From Vulcanimicrobiota bacterium (GTDB lineage Bacteria; Vulcanimicrobiota; Vulcanimicrobiia; Vulcanimicrobiales; Vulcanimicrobiaceae), in contig PLJL01000004.1 of NCBI GenBank assembly GCA_003140215.1, positions 1,021,760-1,085,759 on the forward strand: a stretch of 64,000 nucleotides of DNA. Reading direction: 5' to 3'. Below are positions 17,158-25,546 of the stretch, one piece after another. Each line of letters begins with the position of its first letter. Position 1 is the first letter of the stretch. Position numbers and translations under genes: made by a program. The notes beneath the pieces are model-generated. The model saw nothing but the letters and a program-made list of their open reading frames with translations. It searched no databases and had not been told where the DNA came from.

Positions 17158-18072
17158 TCAGTCGATCAGCGTGTTGAGATTGAGGTCTTCTTCGGGTGAT
17201 ATGACCACGTTCTGCGTGGGCGCCGCGCCGGCGTCGTTGCCGGACGCCGTCACCGGCACGCCGGCGCCGGTCGTGTAGCTGTTCTTCACCACAATCGTGT
17301 ACTCGCCGGGCGGCAGCGCGTGCAGGACGAACGTCCCGTCGGGTGCCGTGGCGGTAGAGTTCGCCACGTGACCGCTAGCGTCGACCGCGAGGACCGTCGC
17401 GTCGTACACCGGCTTGCCGGCCACGTTAAGAACATTGCCGTTCGCCTGCCCGGCGGCGTTTGCGGCGGTGACCGACGGCTGCACGTAGATCGTGCCGTTC
17501 GCGATCTTGATCGACTGCATCACGTTGAAGTCGAGCGTCAGCTTCGTCACGCCGTTGTTGGCGTTTCCGCCGGCCTTCCCGACGGCGAATGCGACGTTGA
17601 AGTCGACCGCTACGACGGCGGCGGTACTGGGATTGCCCGGACTACCCCATACGATCGGGAACGTATGCCCGGCCAAAACGACCGCCGACCTCCGGGTGTC
17701 GATCAGCAGTCGAACGCCTGTATACGAACCGTCCGGCGCTTTGCCGTCGAACCCCAGCGGGTTCTTCTGCAGTGCGATGAGGTTCACGAGCGTCTCGGGT
17801 GTGAACGTCTGGAAGGTCGTCGCAGTCGTGCCCGACAGCAACTGAATGCCTTCGAGCGCGACGTTGACCTGGGCGCCGCCGGCGCCGGGGATCGGCGCGT
17901 CGAACAACGCGAGGTGGAGCGCGCTCAGGGTTCTACCGGGCGCACCGCCCAGCAGGTCCAACGGTTGGAGCGAGACGCTCGACGGCGCGTTCGGAACGGC
18001 GCTGGAGCTAAGCCCGGCCCCGGAGCAACTCGCCAAGAGCAGCGCGGCGGCGAGTGCGAAGACACTTTTCAT
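17158..18072 (-). CDS. Lipoprotein with DUF4382-like and carboxypeptidase-regulatory-like domains
   Basis: 304 residues. The signal peptide ends in a lipobox (LLLASC), so the mature protein is lipid-anchored. The middle part (LHLALFDAPIPGAGGAQVNV to LTLDFNVMQSIKI) resembles DUF4382, beta-rich domains found in exported proteins. The part NVAGKPVYDATVLAVDASG to TFVLHALPPGEYTIVVKNSY is a carboxypeptidase-regulatory-like beta-sandwich. No catalytic residues are evident. It may bind carbohydrate or act in envelope structure; function unknown. It lies 12 bases after the LuxR/TPR gene start, transcribed toward it. Confidence 0.7.
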   Translation of the reverse strand: MKSVFALAAALLLASCSGAGLSSSAVPNAPSSVSLQPLDLLGGAPGRTLSALHLALFDAPIPGAGGAQVNVALEGIQLLSGTTATTFQTFTPETLVNLIALQKNPLGFDGKAPDGSYTGVRLLIDTRRSAVVLAGHTFPIVWGSPGNPSTAAVVAVDFNVAFAVGKAGGNANNGVTKLTLDFNVMQSIKIANGTIYVQPSVTAANAAGQANGNVLNVAGKPVYDATVLAVDASGHVANSTATAPDGTFVLHALPPGEYTIVVKNSYTTGAGVPVTASGNDAGAAPTQNVVISPEEDLNLNTLID

Positions 18073-18320
18073 CCGTGATCGATCCCTATTCGGAGACGGC
18101 GACGATCCTGGGATCGTCGAGAGCTCGTTTCCAAGAGCTCGCCGCTCGGAGCTTTACCGAGCGAACGTACCGTGGGGTTGACGTCCTCGCCCAATCGTCA
18201 GCGTCGGCGGACGTCGTCCGACGGACAAGCTCTTCCCCAGGACGAAAGTCCCTAACCTCTCGAGCGCCGGCGGCACGCGTAAAATCTGCGTCACCGCGCC
18301 AGCGTTGAGCCGTCGTGCAC

Positions 18321-18342
18321 GCGCGTTGACGCGTCAACGCGC
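18321..18342. repeat. Perfect 22-bp palindrome next to the end of the YeiH-like gene
   Basis: A fully self-complementary sequence centred on GACGCGTC, six bases after the stop of the minus-strand permease gene. It could be a terminator stem without U tract or a protein-binding site for the 275-base spacer. No second copy was noticed in the window. Confidence 0.5.
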
Positions 18343-18347
18343 CGGAG

Positions 18348-19319
18348 CTACATCCCGCCGGCGTGCTGGATCGCGAGCGACGACAACGCGACCGCGACCC
18401 ACAGCAGAAAGCCCAACGCCAGCGGCCGGGCGCCGGCACGCAACAGGCGCGCGAGCTCGGTTTGCAAGCCGATCGCCGCCAGCGCGACGCTGATCATGAA
18501 GACCGCGACGGTGGCGATCGGGTCGTGCCACGACCGCGGTACGACGCCGCTGCTGTTCACCAGCGCCGCCGCGAGAAACCACACGATGAACCACGGCACG
18601 ATGCGCTTCCATGGCACGCGTGCACTCGCGGACCCACGCGCGCGCGCGCGCCACAGCGCGATCGCCGCCACGATCGGAAGGATCAGCGTTGCCCGCGTCA
18701 GCTTGACGATGGTCGCGTAGTCGCCCGCGTCGCGGCCGTAGACGTAGCCGGCCGCGACGACGGACGACGTATCGTTGATCGCGGTGCCGGCCCACAGGCC
18801 GAACGCCTGTTGTCCCAATCCGAGCGCGTGCCCGATCGGCGGAAAGACCAGCACCGCGACGATGTTATAGAAGAAGACCGTCGCGATGGAGAGCGCGACG
18901 TCGGCCTCCTCGGGCTCGATCACCGAGGCGACCGCCGCGATCGCCGACGCGCCGCAGATCGCGGTGCCGACGCCGACGAGCGTGCGCAGCGCGGCGTCCA
19001 GGCGCAGCAGGCGGCCCAGAACCGGCGCCAGGACCAGCGCCACCGCGATCGTTCCGAGCGTGACCGGCAGCGTCCCCAGGCCGGTGCGCAGCACCGTCGC
19101 CAGCGACAACGCGAAGCCCGAGACGACGATCGCGGCCTGCAGCACCATCCGGGCCGAGAAGGAGATGCCGGGCTTGCAGGCCGCCGGCAGCGGCCCGACG
19201 GCGCGAATCGCGACGCCCAGGACGATCGCGAAAACCGGCGCGCCGGCCAGCGGCACGACGTGCGCGCAGATCACCGCTACCGCCGCGACCGTCGCGGCGG
19301 CGAGCAGTCCCGGGATCAC
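18348..19319 (-). CDS. YeiH/UPF0324-family membrane protein (putative sulfate exporter)
   Basis: 323 residues from GTG 19319, directly after the stop of the hexapeptide-repeat gene. About ten hydrophobic helices; family motifs visible are GPLPAACKPGISFSARMVLQ, TAICGASAIAAVASVI, LSIATVFFYNIVAVLVFPP and FGLWAGTAINDTSSVVAAG. The UPF0324 family is proposed to export anions such as sulfate or sulfonate-derived ions, but the function is weakly established. Coupling to a gamma-carbonic-anhydrase-like gene suggests possible anion or bicarbonate handling, which is inference. Confidence 0.85.
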   Translation of the reverse strand: MIPGLLAAATVAAVAVICAHVVPLAGAPVFAIVLGVAIRAVGPLPAACKPGISFSARMVLQAAIVVSGFALSLATVLRTGLGTLPVTLGTIAVALVLAPVLGRLLRLDAALRTLVGVGTAICGASAIAAVASVIEPEEADVALSIATVFFYNIVAVLVFPPIGHALGLGQQAFGLWAGTAINDTSSVVAAGYVYGRDAGDYATIVKLTRATLILPIVAAIALWRARARGSASARVPWKRIVPWFIVWFLAAALVNSSGVVPRSWHDPIATVAVFMISVALAAIGLQTELARLLRAGARPLALGFLLWVAVALSSLAIQHAGGM

Positions 19320-19320
19320 G

Positions 19321-19878
19321 TTACGGCGTCGCGTGTGATTCGGCGATCTCGTGCATCTCGGGATCGCCGATTCCGTGCCGCAGATACGACCGCGACAGGT
19401 CGACGTACTCCGGGCCGGGATGCTCGACCCAGCCCATCGCGGCGCCTTCGAGCTGCTTCTTGACGACCGCCGGCGCCCCCGCGACGACGACCCGCGGCGG
19501 AATCCGGGCGTTGGCAGCGACCACCGACCCCGCCGCGACCAGGCTCTGCTCGCCGACGTGGGCGCCGTTGAGGACGACGGCGTTGGAGCCGACCAGCGCG
19601 CCGCGCGCGATGCGGCAGTCCTCGAGGATCGCGCAGTGCCCGACCGTGACGTCCTCCTCGAGGACGGTCTCGCAGTGCTCGCTGACGTGGAGCACGGAGT
19701 TGTCCTGGACGTTCGACCGCGCACCGATGCGGATCGGGCCGTTGTCGCCGCGAATCACCGCACCGAACCAGATCGACGCCTCCTCGCCGACCTCGACGTC
19801 GCCGATGAGGACGGCGGTCGGCGCGACGAACGCGGAAGCCGCGATCTTGGGGCGCTTCCCACGGTATTCGATGATCAT
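19321..19878 (-). CDS. Gamma-carbonic-anhydrase-like hexapeptide-repeat protein lacking one zinc His
   Basis: 185 residues of left-handed beta-helix repeats (IGDVEVGEEASIWFGAVIRG, then IGARSNVQDNSVLH and VTVGHCAILEDCRIARGALV). The RGD and NVQDNSVLH motifs and the first two zinc histidines (VLH and VGH) are present. Where relatives have LHGC with the third His, this protein has LEDC, so one metal ligand is replaced by Glu. The C-terminal tail after AGAPAVVKKQL is helical, as in the family. Carbonic anhydrase activity is therefore doubtful; acyl-binding or structural roles are possible. The gene overlaps into the YeiH-like permease. Confidence 0.85.
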   Translation of the reverse strand: MIIEYRGKRPKIAASAFVAPTAVLIGDVEVGEEASIWFGAVIRGDNGPIRIGARSNVQDNSVLHVSEHCETVLEEDVTVGHCAILEDCRIARGALVGSNAVVLNGAHVGEQSLVAAGSVVAANARIPPRVVVAGAPAVVKKQLEGAAMGWVEHPGPEYVDLSRSYLRHGIGDPEMHEIAESHATP

Positions 19879-19919
19879 CGTCGACCTCCGCAGAAGTGTC
19901 TGGGCACGAGGAGCCCAGT

Positions 19920-20198
19920 TTGAGCGAACACCGTCACCGTACCCCTCTACGCGGAATCAAGGTCGTCCCCCGCCCGCGCCCCGACGATCCGGACTACACC
20001 GACGTGAACTACCGCTACGCCGGCGTGACCGGTCACATCCACGAGGTCGTCGAGATCGGCGGACGCGAGCTCGCCAAGGTGGGCTTCGACGATCGCAAGA
20101 TCGTGTATTACTACTTGGCCGACTTGGAACGCGAGGAGACCGCCCCCAAGCGCACGTTCCACGACCTGCCCGACCCGGTGCCGCCGGCCGCCGACTGA
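19920..20198 (+). CDS. Small hypothetical protein
   Basis: 92 residues from a TTG at 19920 that is six bases after GAGGAG; a GTG at 19896 would add eight residues without a ribosome site. The sequence is acidic-basic mixed, with a central block (YAGVTGHIHEVVEIGGRELA) and IVYYYLADLERE that look like a small beta-sheet protein; the tail is Pro-rich. No family recognised. Divergent from the hexapeptide gene and convergent with the phosphoesterase. Confidence 0.6.
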   Translation: MSEHRHRTPLRGIKVVPRPRPDDPDYTDVNYRYAGVTGHIHEVVEIGGRELAKVGFDDRKIVYYYLADLEREETAPKRTFHDLPDPVPPAAD

Positions 20199-20202
20199 AC
20201 GC

Positions 20203-21282
20203 TCAGGGCGTGCGCCGCGCGAACAGCGGCGTCATCGGGAGCACGGCCGCGTCGCCGGCGTGGCGGAGGTGGCCGCTCAGGCCGAACGCGTCCTCGATGG
20301 TGCGCAGCAGGCTGTAGTGGTCGTAGGGCGTCGCGTCGGCGACGCCGCGCACGCCGTGATTGGTCAGCACGAGGGTGGGGATGCGGCCCCCGCCCGGGTT
20401 GTGCGCATCGATCACGCAGCACGCCTGCGGCGCCCCGTCGAAACGATCGAACCCGCCGTTCTCGTCCCAGGTCACGACGATCGCGGTCTCGACGTTCGGC
20501 GCCGTCCAAATCCGCGAGCCTTGGATCTCGCGTATCAACGCGGCGGCAAACACATCGCCGCGCCGCACCAGTTGCTCGTCGCCGTGGCTGCAATCGGCCG
20601 GGGCGAGCGGTCCGCCGACGCCGTGCATCTCGTTGCACTGGTTGGGGACGATGAGGGAGAAGGCCGGCAGGTTACCGCTGCGCACGTCGGCGTGCAAGGC
20701 GTCGAAGCCGGCCAGCTCGCGAGCGAGGTTCGCATCCGCGTGGACGCTTGCCAAGTTGGTGAACCCGGTGTGCTTGGCAGCGTAGAGCGCGGGCGGCGTG
20801 GCGGGCGTGCCCGGCGAAACGATCGCGAGCGAGCCGGGCTCGGGGATGTCTTCGAGGTAGGCCCGCCAGGCCAGCCCTTTGGCGCGCAGCTGCGTCGCCA
20901 AATTTGCGCCATCGATCAGGTGCGAGACGTAGTCGGCGGCGCTCGTGCCGTAACATGATGGGCGGGTCGAGCCGGGGACGCAGTACCAAGCGTCGTCGTC
21001 GTGGATCCCGAACGTGTCGCCGGCCAGCAGCGCGATGTAGTTCGCCTCGGATGGATGCGTCTCGGCGTACATCTGCGTCGCCGAGCCGTAGTCGTGAGCG
21101 AGCTTGGCGAGATTGGGCGCCCAGCCGCGTTCGAGGACGGTCGTGTACCCTTTGTTCTCTTCGACGATGACCAGGACGTGGTCGTAGTGCGGAACGGCGC
21201 GGTCGCGCGCGCCGGGCGCGCCGCCGGCTCCGGCGAAGGCACCGAGCGCCGCGACGGCGACGGCGATTCGGGTGAAGCGCAT
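20203..21282 (-). CDS. Secreted phosphoesterase (acid phosphatase / phospholipase C superfamily)
   Basis: 359 residues with a signal peptide (MRFTRIAVAVAALGAFAGAG). Motifs of the PF04185-type phosphoesterase family: DHVLVIVEENKGY near residue 35, HPSEANYIALLAGDTFG, VVTWDENGGFDRF, and DHYSLLRTIEDAFGL near the C terminus; these carry the metal-binding Glu, Asp and His residues and the Ser nucleophile region. Relatives include AcpA acid phosphatase and bacterial phospholipase C. Likely periplasmic or secreted, for phosphate release. Whether it prefers lipids or monoesters cannot be told. Single gene. Confidence 0.88.
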   Translation of the reverse strand: MRFTRIAVAVAALGAFAGAGGAPGARDRAVPHYDHVLVIVEENKGYTTVLERGWAPNLAKLAHDYGSATQMYAETHPSEANYIALLAGDTFGIHDDDAWYCVPGSTRPSCYGTSAADYVSHLIDGANLATQLRAKGLAWRAYLEDIPEPGSLAIVSPGTPATPPALYAAKHTGFTNLASVHADANLARELAGFDALHADVRSGNLPAFSLIVPNQCNEMHGVGGPLAPADCSHGDEQLVRRGDVFAAALIREIQGSRIWTAPNVETAIVVTWDENGGFDRFDGAPQACCVIDAHNPGGGRIPTLVLTNHGVRGVADATPYDHYSLLRTIEDAFGLSGHLRHAGDAAVLPMTPLFARRTP

Positions 21283-21365
21283 TCGCAGCGCTTTTCCCGC
21301 CGCGGCTCAATGCAGCCTGGTCCCGTTGAGAGGGTGCGAGCGCGCCCACCCGAACACGAAGCGGC

Positions 21366-22268
21366 GTGATGATTCCCGCCGCTCCCCCGCTGCCCGTCCC
21401 GGTGTACTCCGGGTTCGACTACGTCACCATCGACGCGCAGCGCCGGCGCGTGTACGCCGCGCACGGCGGCGCGAACCGCCTGCTGATCCTGGATGCGGAC
21501 ACCGGCAAGATCGTCGGCCAGGTGCGCGTCGGACCGGTCCACGGCGTCGCGTTCGACCCGGTGGGCGGCCACGTCTTCACCGGCTCCGGCGACAACGTGG
21601 TCAGCGAAGTCGATCCCGTCACCTTGAAAGTGGTGAACCACATCGACGTCGGCGGCTCGGTCGACGCGATCGCCTACGATCCGTTCAACGGGCGCATCTA
21701 CGCCGACGAGGACGACGGCGCGCGCGTGTTCGTGGTCGATGCAAAGACGTTCAAGCTGGTCAAGACGATCGCCATCCCGGGGCACAAGCCGGAGTACCTC
21801 GCGATCAATCCCAAGACCCACGAGGTCTATCAGAACATCGACTCCGACTCCGAGATCGCGGTGATCGACGCTACCACCATGGCGGTGAGCCGAACGATCC
21901 CGACGCCGGAGATCAAGCACAACCATCCGCTGCAGTACGACGCCGGGTACGACCAGATCGTGATCGCCGGCGGCGGCGTGATGAGCGTCTACTCCTCGGC
22001 CGGAAAAAAAGTCGGTGAGATCCCCGCCGGCCGCTTCGACCAATGCGATCTCGATCCGACACAGCACGTGCTGGCCTGCGGCGGTGACGGCGGCTTTACG
22101 CGCTATCAGTTGCAGCGCGGCGGCGTCCCCAAAGAGCTCGACAAGACCGCGGTCGACGCCGGCGTGCACACGGTGGCGATCGACTCCAAGACGCACGCGG
22201 TCTTCGCGGTGTGGGGCGACCGTGACGGCAAGGGTGATTTCGTCCAGAAGTTCACCCCCTCGCCCTAG
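21366..22268 (+). CDS. YncE-like beta-propeller protein
   Basis: 300 residues from GTG/ATG at 21366/21369. Six or seven repeats of the seven-bladed propeller type, each with a pattern like (I/V)(A/Y)(Y/F)DP..G.(I/V)Y, for example GVAFDPVGGHVFTGSGDNV, AIAYDPFNGRIYADEDDG and YLAINPKTHEVYQNID. No clear signal peptide is seen in this frame, although relatives are often exported. Such propellers bind DNA, quinones or proteins. Role unknown. Followed after 80 bases by a flavoprotein gene on the same strand. Confidence 0.78.
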   Translation: MMIPAAPPLPVPVYSGFDYVTIDAQRRRVYAAHGGANRLLILDADTGKIVGQVRVGPVHGVAFDPVGGHVFTGSGDNVVSEVDPVTLKVVNHIDVGGSVDAIAYDPFNGRIYADEDDGARVFVVDAKTFKLVKTIAIPGHKPEYLAINPKTHEVYQNIDSDSEIAVIDATTMAVSRTIPTPEIKHNHPLQYDAGYDQIVIAGGGVMSVYSSAGKKVGEIPAGRFDQCDLDPTQHVLACGGDGGFTRYQLQRGGVPKELDKTAVDAGVHTVAIDSKTHAVFAVWGDRDGKGDFVQKFTPSP

Positions 22269-22350
22269 CGACCCGCGGAAGGCCCGCTAGCCAACCCAAC
22301 CGAATCGCAGCCGCTCGCAAACATGACGACGCGAGAATGGGGTGGGGGCG

Positions 22351-24324
22351 ATGGCGACTTTCAGCGACTACAACGTTGTGATCGCGGGCGCGAGCTTCGG
22401 AGGCTGCGCGGCAGCCCTCGCGGCTGCGGCAAACCCTCGTGCAAAGGTCGTGCTGCTGGAGCCCAGCGACTGGGTCGGCGGCCAGGCGACGTCGCAGGGC
22501 TGCACGCGCTGGGACGAGACCGCAGCCGAGCTCACGGAGTCGACGGGCAGCCCGAAATCCTACCGAGATCTGCGTCACGAGATTCGCGCGCGCTATCCGT
22601 CAGGGGCCGGCGGCGTGCGTTCGGCGCTCGGGCAGCAGCAGGAGCACTTCAATCCCGGCTTCGCGGCCGTCGGACCGCCGTTCACCACGATGAGCAACCC
22701 GCCGTTCTTTGCGGGTGATCAACGCCGGGGCCATCCATTCGCCGCCGATCCGAAGCTCGCGCGCGATGTCCTCAAAGACTTGTTGCAGCAAGCCGGAGTG
22801 ACCGTCATCTACGGTACGACCGTCACTGCGGCCGACGTCCACGACGGAGCGGTCCACGGCCTCACCGTGCAGAGTCCCTCGGGAACCGACATCTACGTCG
22901 CGGCCGTGTACGTCGACGCAACCGACCTGGGAGACTTGCTCCCGCTGTGTTTCGGCAACAACTGGGTGATCGGCGCTGAAGCCGGCACCGGCGAAGCCAA
23001 CGGCGAAAGCGTCGCGCATCCCGACTGGATCCAACCGTTCACGGTTCCGATCGCGCTCGAATGGGGCGATAAGGACGGTGAGGATCTCATCGGCAAACCC
23101 GACAACTACGACGACATCCGCAAGCGCCAGGGATTCGACCGTCTCAGGGCTGAGGGTGAAGGCGACATCCATCGCGTCCATCTCCATCAAGAAGAGGACA
23201 CGCTTTGGAACTATCGCCAGTTCATCGATCCGTTCAACTTCGTCGGCAATCCGCCCGAACGAACCACCATCAATGTCGGCAGTAACGACTACTTGACCCG
23301 CGCGATCCCGACGCGTCCGCACTCCCCGCAAGACGACGCGACGATCGTGGAAGAAGCGCGCGCGGTATCTACTGCGTACCTGTACTATTTGCAAAATGAC
23401 GTACCGCGCGACGACAACAACGGAACCGGCTACAAGAACATCAAGCGCGACACCAGCGCATTCGACACCCCGGACGGCATCGCACCGGCACCGTACATCC
23501 GCGAGTCCCGGCGGCTGGCGGATCCGCTCGTGCGCATCGTTCAGAGCGATATCGACGCCGCAGCACACGGCGGGGGGGCGCTCAATCGCCCGCCGCTTGG
23601 CCTCAGCTCGATCGGCCAGCGCGGGCAAAACTTCCGAGACAGTTGCGGTATCGGCCAATACGGTGTCGACGTTCACCAAGGCTGGTACGCAGCCAGCCGA
23701 AGCCAAGGTCCGCCGTATGCACCGGGCATTGAAGCGGATGCGGCCACACCAAACATTGGTACACGTTACTTCAACTTCGGCACGGTTCCGTTCCAGGTGC
23801 CGCTGGGTGCGTTGCTGCCGAAGGAACTCAACAACTTCGTGGCGGCGTGTAAGAACATCGGCGCGACGCATGTCACCTCGGGTGCGTATCGCGTTCACCC
23901 GGTCGAATGGGCGATCGGGGAAGGGGCGGGCGTGCTGGCGGGCTACTGCGTCGCGCAGAACGTGGCGCCGGGCGCGGTCTGGGGCGACGCCGGGCGGGTC
24001 ATGGCATACCAGCGGCGGTTATTAGCGCGCGGCACGCCGATCTTCTGGTGGAACGACGTGGCGTTCGAGAACAATGCCGACGCCTTTGCGGCGATTCAGT
24101 TGCTCGGAGCGCATGGCGTGTTCGAAGGCGACGGGCAAACCCGAAACCTCGATCCCCAAGGACCTTTCCCGCAGTCTGCTCGCGATGCGATCGATCAGCG
24201 ACTGAACCACCAGTTCAACTGGGACGGCGTGCAGACGCGCGGTGAGGCCGCCGTGCGCATCTGCACCGAGCTGGAACAGAACAACCTTCCCCTCCCGCTC
24301 GACCCTCGGTCGTCCAACCGCTAG
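22351..24324 (+). CDS. FAD-dependent oxidoreductase (large, secondary-metabolism type)
   Basis: 657 residues from ATG 22351, behind GGGGTGGGGG. The N terminus is a dinucleotide-binding fold with a variant glycine motif (NVVIAGASFGGCAAALAAA), followed by VVLLEPSDWVGGQATSQG, the second FAD contact. A late LPKELNNFVAACKNIGATHVT segment with YRVHPVEWAIGEGAGVLAGYC is the conserved C-terminal FAD-binding half. This layout is that of PF12831-like FAD proteins annotated around polysaccharide and phosphonate genes. The substrate is unknown. It is flanked by a propeller protein and an alcohol dehydrogenase. Confidence 0.8.
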   Translation: MATFSDYNVVIAGASFGGCAAALAAAANPRAKVVLLEPSDWVGGQATSQGCTRWDETAAELTESTGSPKSYRDLRHEIRARYPSGAGGVRSALGQQQEHFNPGFAAVGPPFTTMSNPPFFAGDQRRGHPFAADPKLARDVLKDLLQQAGVTVIYGTTVTAADVHDGAVHGLTVQSPSGTDIYVAAVYVDATDLGDLLPLCFGNNWVIGAEAGTGEANGESVAHPDWIQPFTVPIALEWGDKDGEDLIGKPDNYDDIRKRQGFDRLRAEGEGDIHRVHLHQEEDTLWNYRQFIDPFNFVGNPPERTTINVGSNDYLTRAIPTRPHSPQDDATIVEEARAVSTAYLYYLQNDVPRDDNNGTGYKNIKRDTSAFDTPDGIAPAPYIRESRRLADPLVRIVQSDIDAAAHGGGALNRPPLGLSSIGQRGQNFRDSCGIGQYGVDVHQGWYAASRSQGPPYAPGIEADAATPNIGTRYFNFGTVPFQVPLGALLPKELNNFVAACKNIGATHVTSGAYRVHPVEWAIGEGAGVLAGYCVAQNVAPGAVWGDAGRVMAYQRRLLARGTPIFWWNDVAFENNADAFAAIQLLGAHGVFEGDGQTRNLDPQGPFPQSARDAIDQRLNHQFNWDGVQTRGEAAVRICTELEQNNLPLPLDPRSSNR

Positions 24325-24327
24325 CGG

Positions 24328-25455
24328 TCAGAAGCGGCAGATTTGGCGGACCGCCTCGCCGTTGGCGAGGCGGTCGAAGCCGGCGTTGAGGCCGTCGAGC
24401 GCGAGCGAGTGGGTGATGAGCCGCTCGACCGGGAGACGGCCGGCGCGCCACAGCGCCACGTAGCGCGGAATGTCGCGCCGCGCGACCGATGATCCCATGA
24501 AGCTGCCGCGGATCGTCTTCTCGCCCAGCACGAGCGCACCGTAGTTGACCGCGACGCTCGCGCCGCGGCGCGAGAGGCCGATCGCCACGGCGGTACCGCC
24601 CGGCGCGGTCGACGCAATCGCTGCTTCGAATGCGGGCGCGCTGCCGGCGGCTTCGATGGCGAACTCCACGCCGGGAGTACCGAGATATGCGGCGATCTGC
24701 TTGTGCACATTGCCCGCGGTCGGATCGAACGTCGCCGTGGCGCCGAGCTCGCTTGCGAGCTCGCGCTTCGAGGCCAGCGGATCGACGACGATCGTCGGCG
24801 TGCCGCCTGCCGCGAGGGCGCCGAGCAACGCCATCAAGCCGACGCCGCCGGCGCCGAAGATCGCGACGCTCGAACCCGGCGTGACCTGCGCCGCGTTGAA
24901 GACGGCGCCGAGTCCGGTCAGCGCGGCGCAGCCGAACACGGCGGCGATCTCGAGCGGCACGTCGGCGGGAATTTTCACCAGCGACTCTTGCGCGCACACG
25001 ACGTGCTCGCAGAACGCGCTCACGCCGAGATGATGGTAGGCCGGCGCGCCGTCGAGGAGAAATCGCGTGCCGCCGCCGAGCAGTTCGCCGTTGTTGTTGG
25101 CGGCGATGCCGTTGGCGCAGCGACCGGAGTGGCCGGTCAGGCACGCCGTGCAACGACCGCACGCCGGGACGAAGGCGAACACCACGTGATCGCCATCGCG
25201 TAGCTCGACGACGTCCGGGCCGACCGCCTCGACGACGCCCGAGGCTTCGTGGCCGAGCACCAGCGGGAACGGCTTGCCCAAGGTGCCGTCGAGGTACGAC
25301 AGATCCGAGTGACACAAGCCTGCGGCCGCGATGCGGACGAGAACCTCGCCGCCCTGCGGCGGAGCCAGCTCGAGCTCTTCAATTTCCAGCGGGCGGCTTT
25401 GCGTATACGGCTGGTCGGCCGGCGCGGAGCGCAGCACGGCGCCATGAGTCTTCAT
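24328..25455 (-). CDS. Zinc-dependent alcohol dehydrogenase (class III-like MDR)
   Basis: 375 residues from ATG 25455; in-frame sequence upstream is not family-like. Catalytic zinc site: GLCHSDLSYL (Cys) and LVLGHEASGVVEAVG (His, Glu). Structural zinc site: ACGRCTACLTGHSGRC with four Cys. Rossmann motif SVAIFGAGGVGLMALLGA followed by TIVVDPLASKRELASELGA, an Asp that favours NAD. The arrangement matches class III ADH and mycothiol- or NDMA-dependent dehydrogenases. Substrate uncertain. Convergent with the flavoprotein, divergent from a membrane protein of unknown role. Confidence 0.9.
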   Translation of the reverse strand: MKTHGAVLRSAPADQPYTQSRPLEIEELELAPPQGGEVLVRIAAAGLCHSDLSYLDGTLGKPFPLVLGHEASGVVEAVGPDVVELRDGDHVVFAFVPACGRCTACLTGHSGRCANGIAANNNGELLGGGTRFLLDGAPAYHHLGVSAFCEHVVCAQESLVKIPADVPLEIAAVFGCAALTGLGAVFNAAQVTPGSSVAIFGAGGVGLMALLGALAAGGTPTIVVDPLASKRELASELGATATFDPTAGNVHKQIAAYLGTPGVEFAIEAAGSAPAFEAAIASTAPGGTAVAIGLSRRGASVAVNYGALVLGEKTIRGSFMGSSVARRDIPRYVALWRAGRLPVERLITHSLALDGLNAGFDRLANGEAVRQICRF

Positions 25456-25546
25456 CAGGCCGTGGTGTGCACTATTGCTCCTTGGGGACCCTGCGAGAAG
25501 CCTACAATGGTTCGATGACGCTCGTCCCGAGCCGCATCGTCGCGGC

